From NCBI GenBank assembly GCA_032622095.1, contig CP136062.1, positions 227,804,578-227,868,577 on the forward strand: a stretch of DNA of 64,000 bases. The letters are read 5' to 3'. Position 1 is the first letter of the stretch, and each line of letters begins with the position of its first letter. Position numbers and translations under genes: made by a program. Positions 56,481-64,000 of this stretch are shown piece by piece. The notes beneath the pieces are model-generated. The model ran no database searches. It was given only the letters and a program-made list of their open reading frames with translations, and had not been told where the DNA came from. Source of the DNA: Siphonodentalium dalli (Eukaryota > Mollusca > Scaphopoda > Gadilida > Siphonodentaliidae).

Positions 56481-56744
56481 GGCTGTAAACTCTTTTATAA
56501 TGGCCGAAACAGGTGTACACTAACACGACGAAAATAAAACACATTTCCATTCAAAGAATATGAATATGTTTGAACATATATAGGATTGGATTTCCATACA
56601 GTCATATGGTTAGTACCACAGACACTTCTATATATAATGGTGTAATTTAGATGTAAGCCAAGAAAAATAAGGTTCGTGTAGAACAACAGTACCTAGGTTT
56701 AGATGCGACACCCGCTAATCTTATATAGAAGTAGCGCAGAATAT
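56481..56744. other. No recognised feature
   Basis: AT-rich spacer between the array and a foldback. Confidence 0.4.
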
Positions 56745-56905
56745 ATAGAGGATCTACAACTCGTCCCCAGTGTATAGCGGAATTTACAAAACGAGTCCAG
56801 TAAATTAGCTTTGGCGAGGTTCAAACCTAATTTACTGGACGAGTTTTGTAATAGCCGCTATAAACTGGGGACGAGTTGTAGATTCTATTTATTACATGAT
56901 CCAAA
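56745..56905. repeat. Foldback element, ~57-bp arms
   Basis: ATCTACAACTCGTCCCCAGT, ATAGCGG, AAAACGAGTCCAGTAAATTA facing TAATTTACTGGACGAGTTTT, CCGCTATA, ACTGGGGACGAGTTGTAGAT, then ATTACATGATCCAAAA. Same layout and right flank as 59063-59229. Confidence 0.9.
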
Positions 56906-57620
56906 ACATCGACAAAACATACTTAAATCAACAAATGGGACGCGAAACTAACATCGACTTCTATAAGGCATGCGATGACGTTTCACGTAACTATTCCTTT
57001 TTTGACCGCGTAAAGAAATAGTCCCATATAAATAAAGACTCTTTGCACTGCTCTTTGGCGCATTTAATGGCGTATATTTAATGACATAACTTTTCAAACT
57101 CTTCATTCATGATAGTTTGTTGGAAAAGTATTGGAATCCGTAGTATTTTGAGACGTAGTGTACGGAATGTTAACAGACGACAAACCGGAAGTCAAAGGTC
57201 AACTGGCACTATTTCCTGTTATTAAACGAACGTTTAATATCACAATTTATAGAATGGTTTTATTGAATGGAATAAGAGTAGGATCATGTAATATACATGT
57301 ATACAAACCGCAATGAGTTATTGTTGATTCGTGCCCAGCATCGCATGAAATATCCTTCCGCAATCCGCGCTCGAGTGCCGTAATAATCTCTAACCAAACC
57401 CAACACGAGTGCGGTTTTGTATTTATTGCCCACCGCTGGTTTAATTTTGGGAAATACATCAAAATACAGTAGATTTTGAATCACAATAAAAATATATCTT
57501 GTCCTTGGCTAATACACACCGATTACTCTGACGTCGTCCTTGGTGACTATGTCAACATTAACTGAAACGGCCTTCCATATTATGAGGTAAATGTATATTC
57601 TACCCAAATCACTAACTTAT
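56906..57620. other. No recognised gene
   Basis: Nothing recognised; minus-strand frames at 57247-57484 lack domains. Confidence 0.4.
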
Positions 57621-57790
57621 TTAAAGGTACTCAAACCAATTCGATGGTCCCCATATCATCAGATTCCAACAACAACAAATGTTTTTGAAATGCCGCTTCA
57701 GTTATCAGAATCGATTAATTGCCCCAAATATTGCTAACCACAGTCAAATATAGTATGAAAATGCCAAAAACGTGTTATTTATCAACATGT
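57621..57790. repeat. T2 MITE, left half only
   Basis: TTAAAGGTACTCAAACCAAT, GATGGTCCCCATATCATCAG, CAACAACAACAA, GTGTTATTTATCAACATGTT, then it runs directly into the GC-rich satellite. The right half is not found on the far side. Confidence 0.85.
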
Positions 57791-57794
57791 TGTT

Positions 57795-58790
57795 GATGGG
57801 GGTGATGGGTGGGGGGGGGGGGTCGGGGTGTTTCTAGTGGGTATTTGGGGCGGGCCACCCACCCATGCCGTCAAATCGGTCGAAATCCTTACCGTTCTCA
57901 AATATGGTCCATACCCCATTTTCAGCCCCTCGGGGTGGTACCCCCCAGGGGTGATGGGTGGGGGGGGGGGGGGTCGGGTGATTCTAGAGGATATTTGAGG
58001 CGGACCACCCACCCAATGCCGTCAAATCGGTCGAAATCCTTTCCGTTCTCGAAAATGGTCCATACCCCATTTTCAGCCCCTCGGGGTGGTACCCCCCGGG
58101 GTGATGGATGGAGGTTCGTGGTGTTTCTAGGGGGTATTTGTGGCGGGCCACCCACCCATGCCGTCAAATCGGTCGAAATCCTTACCGTTCTCGAAAATGG
58201 TCCATACCCCATTTTCACCCCCTCGGGTGGTACCCCCCGGGGTGATGGGTGGGGTGGGCCCATGGGGGTGTTTCTAAGGGGTATTTGGGGCGGGCCACCT
58301 ACTCATGCCGTCAAATCGGTAGAAATCCTTACCGTTCTCGAAAATGGTCCATACCCCATTTTCACCCCCCTCGGGATGTTACCCCCCCCCCGGTGATGGT
58401 GGGGGTCGGGGTGGTACCCCCCGGGGGTGATGGGTGGGGTCGGGTGTTTCTAGTGGGTATTTGGGCGGGCCACCCACCCATGCCGTCAAATCGGTCGAAA
58501 TCCTTACCGTTCTCGAAAATGGTCCATATCCCATTTTCACCCCCTCGGGGTGGTACCCCCCACCCCCCCCCCGGGGGTGATGGGTGGGGTCGGGTGTTTC
58601 TAGTGGGTATTTTGCCCACCCACCCATGTCGTCAAATCGGTCGAAATCCTTACCGTTCTCGAAAATGGTCCATACCCCATTTTCACCCCCCTCGGGATGT
58701 TACCCCCCCCCCCCCGGTGATGGTGGGGGTCGGAGTGTTTCTAGGGTGTATTTGGGGCGGGCCACCCACACATGCCATCAAATCGGCCGA
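57795..58790. repeat. GC-rich ~148-bp satellite, ~7 units
   Basis: Each unit contains GGTGTTTCTAG, GGTATTTGGGGCGGGCCACC, CATGCCGTCAAATCGGTCGA, TCGAAAATGGTCCATACCCC and a G/C-run block GGTACCCCCCGGGGGTGATG. Runs of up to ~13 G or C vary between units. Open frames of 195 and 219 codons on the + strand exist because the unit lacks stops in those frames. They contain no recognised domain and the frame shifts with run length, so no CDS is called. Confidence 0.93.
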
Positions 58791-59062
58791 AAGCGACATT
58801 TTTGAAAATAAGGAATATGGAATAAGTTTCAAATGTCATGTTCCTACACGGGAGACAACGCTCACACGTCCGGTATTTAAAATTTATGACTGGAAAACTA
58901 TAGGTTGAGATTGTGCCAAAAGACTAATTGTTAGATCACATACTTTGTGAAACTGTAAGGCAGAGTTAAATCTCCCCACTTCGCTGATCTAAACGCTGCT
59001 TCCACGTACAAATTTAAATCCCTCTCTATGCTGGTCTGAATAAACATCCATTCACGTATATA
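58791..59062. other. No recognised feature
   Basis: Transition from satellite to ordinary sequence; nothing recognised. Confidence 0.4.
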
Positions 59063-59229
59063 TAGAGGATCTCACATGAGTTTCTATTTTATACGGAATT
59101 TATCAACCGAGTTCACTAAATTCGATTTGAGCCGAGGTTTACCGAGGCTCAAATAGAATTTAGAGGACGAGGTTGATAAATTACGTATAAAATAGGACGA
59201 GTATGAGATACCTTTTATCACATGATCAA
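59063..59229. repeat. Foldback element related to 56745-56905
   Basis: ATCTCACATGAGTTTCTATT, TATACGGAATTTATCAACC facing AGGTTGATAAATTACGTATA, AATAGGACGAGTATGAGATA, then ATCACATGATCAAAT. An inner pair around GAGCCGAGG / CCGAGGCTC. Confidence 0.8.
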
Positions 59230-60563
59230 ATAAACCCGAAATATTCATCGAAAACAACAATCATAAACTACAGCGATCGCAAGTTATTTGAAGAACGCCG
59301 TGACGTCATCGCACGCGCTGATATTAAACGTGTCTATTACCGATAATTATGAAACTGCTTTTATGGCCAAATTATGTGATAAATATCTATATAGAGTGTA
59401 TAGGGAATAATATATACTTTATTTGAGACTTGTGTAGACATGTATATGAATAGAACACATTCTTGGGAATAATGGTCGTAATTTACATAACATAAAACAA
59501 AAGGTCAAGCTGGGTACATAAAAGACCTTTTCGTAAAGAGGGTACCCAACACTCCAAAAATGTGGGGAATATGACCCCCTCAGCACTATTTCCGTGAGGT
59601 GCCATTCGAACTTAAAGTTCTCGTAGGGGAGATGGGTGGGGGGGGGGAATAATATACTTTATTTGAGACTTGTATAGGTTACACTCCATTCCGCATTATT
59701 CTGAGAACTTTATAAGTTGTCCATATCCATTTGGAAATTGACCGGATCAAATCAGATTAATTAATATATAATAATGGCGATGTGTTACCATTTTGAATAT
59801 AATATTTGAAAATATAACTACTTTAAGCAAAACTATTCCCCATTTATATTTGATCACCGTATCGGACTGTTTCACGTAAATGACCATGCATAGGATGTTT
59901 ACCTGCTTAAACTGTTAATGAATATCTACCGGCCCCGATTTGAATACCACCTACATATTGATATAGGTCAGTTTGTTTCTGTGTTACTGAGATAGCCGAC
60001 CTGTCTGAAGCTTGACCTTAGACTATGCTCTATTCACCTCGAACCGATAACCCAAATATAGAATCGAGTGATGTATTCACATCCTTCGGCAGCGTGTCGT
60101 GTACCGATCTTACATGACGCTATCTGATGGTATATATATATCTACAACAAATTGTCTATGTTTGTCTGATTTATTTCTACCCTTCTATATAGTATTCGAA
60201 TCACACGGTGTCAATAAATCATTACAGTGTGCGCAACACCCAAAAGGTCCACCTGGAACGATCAATCAAGCCACCCACCCACACAAAGAACGTGTTTTAT
60301 TTCAAACAAGCGAAACTAAGGCCAATATAGATAAATTGCTTGATATAAATCCAACTTATTTAGAAAAATGGGGCGGGAGGGCGAATTTTATTTCTTATAT
60401 TTTATTCTTCCTAACTTAAATGGCCATGGACAGTTCTAGATATTGAAGCAGTATTCTATCCTATATAATACATGGTGATTTAGATTGTCCATGTTGATCA
60501 AAATAGACTCACTAACTGGTCATTGAAATGTAAATTGACGGTTAAGGCATGAGAAACATGCAT
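59230..60563. other. No recognised gene; one short duplication
   Basis: GAATAATATATACTTTATTT with GAGACTTGT occurs at about 59406 and, after a G run (59636-59648), again at about 59647. A 106-codon frame at 60099-60419 has no recognisable domain. Confidence 0.45.
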
Positions 60564-60731
60564 TTAAAGACCCTCTTAATTTTCGAACCCCCAGATCGCA
60601 TTATTTAAAATATATGCCATATATATATATACCACTTGAAAGAGGAAGCTCCAAAACATTGTATTATCAACTCATATCCGGTGGAATAAACTGGGAACAT
60701 GTTGTTTTTGTTGAGGTACCGACGTGTTTAA
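60564..60731. repeat. T3 MITE-related fragment
   Basis: TTAAAGACCCTCTTAATTTT, CGAACCCCCAGATCGCATTA, GAAGCTCCAAAACATTGTAT, GTTGAGGTACCGACGTGTTT. Corresponds to one internal block of 36427-37138. A further scrap (TTGTTTTTGTCAAGACACCG) is at 61420-61470. Confidence 0.75.
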
Positions 60732-61559
60732 AGATATCCAAATTAAAAACAAATTGATGAGGTGACTAAAAATAGGGTCGGGTGGGTATGTAAATCGAAC
60801 ATTTATTTAATATTGGCCTAATCAATAAAGACTGCACAGCGGCATTTTTCGGCATGTCACTGTGTGTGTGGGGGAGGCCTACTTCGGCGACCTCGTTACA
60901 GGTATATCTTCACTCCCCACTCGATAATGGGTAAACAAACAACAACTGATAGCATTAAGCTTTAAGTGCTACGCTAGGCGGTCGGACCTAGATAGCGTTT
61001 ATTATTAAATAATAAACTTCTCTACAATTTATGATGAATATATGTGCGCTTTCTGCGCATACCTGGTCACTCAATGACAATCATACTTCACACCAGCTAC
61101 TGAGTACCAATCACACATACCGATAATCACTGCCCAGACTATATATATACACGCGACAAAGCGTTCTTTACCCATTAACTCTGTATGTGCCGTGAAGACA
61201 GTAATTTTCCTCTATACTCCGTAACGCGGAAAATATTATATCTTAAGTTTATTCACACAGAGCTGTGGTGGTGATCTCCCATGGGGAGCCGGGGAGAGGG
61301 GCATAGGAAAGACACAACCCGGGATTAAGGGTTGTGCGACCCCCCCCCCCATTATTTTTGCAAAAAATATCAACAGTTGGAAATTTCGGTCAACTTATTA
61401 GGCGAATAAAATGTGAAAATGTTGTTTTTGTCAAGACACCGACGTGTGTTCTGTGCTTAATTTCGATCTGGTCTATACTTATACTGGAAAAAAAGTCGAC
61501 GAGCCAAATTGAAAATGAAGATGGATAACTCTAAAACCAAGTGACTTTGGGTCACTGAA
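60732..61559. other. No recognised gene
   Basis: Includes a C run at 61340-61350, a T3 scrap at 61420-61470, and a T2 scrap (AAGTCGACGAGCCAAATTG, GATGGATAACTCTAAAACCA) at 61490-61560. Confidence 0.5.
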
Positions 61560-62003
61560 TTAAAGTTACTCAATCCGAATTAAGGCTCGAAAATTACTAT
61601 TTCCTTGGCTTCGGGGGTAAAAAATATATGATTCGAGTCGAGGAACTTACCCATCAAAGCTCAGAGTGATCAGATATCGTTGTTAGAAATCAATTATTTT
61701 AATATTAAGTGTCCCAGTAACAGTCGACGAGAAGACTTTCTCTGACCAAATTGCGGATGAAGATGGATAACTCTAAAATCAAGTGGCTTTTTATGTCAGA
61801 TATTTGACAAACCGGCAAATTTAGTTGAACAATATGTTGATAAATAACAGGTTTTGAGCAATTTTATACTATAGTTGACTGTGGTTAGCATTATTTTTGG
61901 GCATTTAATCGATTCTGATAACTGAAGCGGCATTTAAAAAAATGCTGTTGTTGTTGGAATCTGGTGATATGGGAGACCATCGAATCGGATTGAGTACCTT
62001 TAA
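61560..62003. repeat. T2 MITE, copy 7
   Basis: TTAAAGTTACTCAATCCGAA ... GAATCGGATTGAGTACCTTTAA. The right-end ~85 bp is repeated once more in worn form at 62004-62095 (GATTCTGAACTGAAGCGGCA ... TCGGATTGAGAACATCTAA). Confidence 0.88.
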
Positions 62004-62162
62004 TCGATTCTGAACTGAAGCGGCATTTCATAAGAATTTGTTTTTGTTGGAAACAGATGCTATGGGGACCATGGAATCGGATTGAGAACATCTAATCGGG
62101 GCGGAAGTCCGACACCATATACACGATTAATTATCAGGCATGAAAATGTGCGGCCGGACTTA

Positions 62163-64000
62163 AAATTTGCAAAATGAGGTTCCCATACAGAGGGGGAATT
62201 TAGTGACGCTATCCCGCACAGCACAATGAGGTTCCCATACAGAGGGGGAATTTAGAGACGCTATCCCACACAGCACAATGAGGTTCCCATACAGAGGAGG
62301 GGGGGTTTAGAGACGTTATCCCACACAGCACAATGAGGTTCCCATACAGAGGGGGAATTTAGTGACGCTATCCCACACAGCACAATGAGGTTCCCATACA
62401 GAGGGGGGATTTAGAGACGTTATCCCACACAGCACAACGAGGTTCCCATACAGAGGGGGAATTTAGTGACGCTATCCCACACAGCACAATGAGGTTCCCA
62501 TACAGAGGGGGAATTTAGTGACGCTATCCCACACAGCACAATGAGGTTCCCATACAGAGGGGGGATTTAGAGACGTTATCCCACACAGCACAACGAGGTT
62601 CCCATACCGAGGGGGGATTTAGTGACGCTATCCCACACAGCACAATGAGGTTCCCATACAGAGGGGGAATTTAGTGACGCTATCCCACGCAGCACAATGA
62701 GGTTCCCATACAGAGGGGGAATTTAGTGACGCTATCCCACACAGCACAATGAGGTTCCCATACAGAGGGGGAATTTAGTGACGTTATCACACACAGCACA
62801 ATGAGGTTCCCATACAGAGGGGGAATTTAGTGACGTTATCCCACACAGCACAATGAGGTTCCCATATAGAGGGGGAATTTAGTGACGTTATCCCACACAG
62901 CACAATGAGGTTCCCATACAGAGGGGGAATTTAGAGACGCTATCCCACACAGCACAATGAGGTTCCCATACAGAGGGGGAATATAGAGACGCTATCCCAC
63001 ACAGCACAATGAGGTTCCCATACAGAGGGGGAATATAGAGACGCTATCCCACACAACACAATGAGGTTCCCATACAGAGGGGGAATTTAGAGACGCTATC
63101 CCGCACAGCACAATGAGGTTCCCATACAGAGGGGGATTTAGAGACGCTATCCCACACAGCACAATGAGGTTCCCATACAGAGGGGGGATTTAGTGACGCT
63201 ATCCCACACAGCACAATGAGGTTCCCATACAGAGGGGGGATTTAGTGACGCTATCCCACACAGCACAATGAGGTTCCCATACAGAGGGGGAATTTAGTGA
63301 CGCTATCCCACACAGCACAATGAGGTTCCCATACAGAGGGGGAATTTAGTGACGCTATCCCTCACAGCACAATGAGGTTCCCATACAGAGGGGGAATTTA
63401 GTGACGCTATCCCACACAGCACAATGAGGTTCCCACACAGAGGGGGAATTTAGTGACGCTATCCCACACAGCACAATGAAGTTCCCATAAAGAGGGGGAG
63501 TTAGTGACGCTATCCCACACAGCACAATGAGGTTCCCATACAGATGGGGAATTTAGTGACGCTATCCCACACAGCACAATGAGGTTCCGATACAGAGGGG
63601 GAATTTAGAGACGCTATCCCACACATCACAATGAGGTTCCCATACAGAGGGGGGATTTAGAGACGTTAACCCACACAGCACAATGAGGTTTCCATACAGA
63701 GGGGAATTTAAACGCTATCACGCACAGCACAATGAGGTTCCCATACAGAGGGGGGATTTAGTGACGCTATCCCACACAGCACAATGAGGTTCCCATACAG
63801 AGGGGGGAATTTAGATACGCTATCCCACACAGCACAATGAGGTTCCCATACAGAGGGGGAATTTAGTGACGCTATCCCGCACAGCACAATGAGGTTCCCA
63901 TACAGTGGGGGAATTTAGTGACGCTATCCCACACAGCACAATGAGGTTCCCATACAGAGGGGGAATTTAGTGACGCTATCCCACACAGCACAATGAGGTT
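62163..64000. repeat. 52-bp satellite, ~35 units, running off the window
   Basis: Unit CACAATGAGGTTCCCATACA + GAGGGGGAATTTAGTGACGC + TATCCCACACAG. Unit length varies by 1-2 bases in the G run. Variant positions (AGTGACGC / AGAGACGT; CACACAG / CGCACAG) form local blocks. The unit matches an arm of the T5 foldback family (GAACGAGGTTCCCAGAGGG, TGAATTTAGTTATGC, TATCCCGCACAATG at 26105-26155). Confidence 0.95.

Noticed and set aside
57809-58908. 195- and 219-codon frames in the GC-rich satellite
   Set aside because: Repeat-driven, frame depends on G/C run length, no domain, overlapping antisense frames equally open.
60099-60419. 106-codon frame
   Set aside because: No recognisable family and no supporting signals.
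1-64000. tRNA, rRNA or snRNA genes
   Set aside because: Scanned for TTCGA-type T-loops with cloverleaf context and for conserved rRNA words; none convincing by eye. A covariance-model scan would be decisive.

Overview
This is eukaryotic, animal-type DNA: AT-rich, with very low gene density and most of its length in transposable elements, foldback elements and satellites. There are no operons, ribosome binding sites or prokaryotic genes. The best clue to the organism is a complete prepro-insulin-like gene at 45922-46365. Its eight-cysteine pattern, with an extra Cys in the B chain and at A-chain position 4, is the arrangement known from molluscan insulin-related peptides. A mollusc or close lophotrochozoan relative is therefore the favoured source, by inference.

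Layout. 1-3148 is mostly unrecognised sequence with one palindromic element. 3149-17220 is a tandem triplication of a ~5.34 kb unit: a full copy, a middle copy reduced to 0.2 kb, and a third copy that gained a 0.5 kb foldback-containing insert and a 2.65 kb CR1/L2-type non-LTR retrotransposon. Copy 1 preserves the empty site of both insertions. 17545-21185 is a 40-bp satellite that evolves into an 80-bp higher-order repeat. 21300-29500 holds foldbacks, a GC-richer 187-codon ORF, hAT debris and palindromic elements. 30100-30240 has a TATA box and a possible first exon. 32521-33480 is a broken hAT transposase. 34500-37440 has 200-, 36- and 22-bp arrays and a TTAA-flanked MITE. 37597-43860 is a dense nest of MITEs. 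44900-46370 is the one convincing host-gene region. 46600-57800 is again packed with nested TTAA elements and foldbacks. 57795-58790 is a GC-rich 148-bp satellite, and 62163 to the window end is a 52-bp satellite.

How the parts relate. Family names here are mine. T1 is a double-hairpin palindromic cassette present about fifteen times, carried in at least two different outer shells, one of which is TTAA-flanked and piggyBac-like. T2 is a second TTAA-flanked MITE (termini AGGTACTCAA), T3 a third (termini AGGCCCA). T4 is a long-arm foldback family that serves as host for T1 and T2 insertions. T5 is a foldback family whose arm appears to have seeded the terminal 52-bp satellite. No transposase that could mobilise T1-T3 is encoded here, so they are non-autonomous in this window. 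Coordinates of repeat edges were read by eye and may be off by a few bases.
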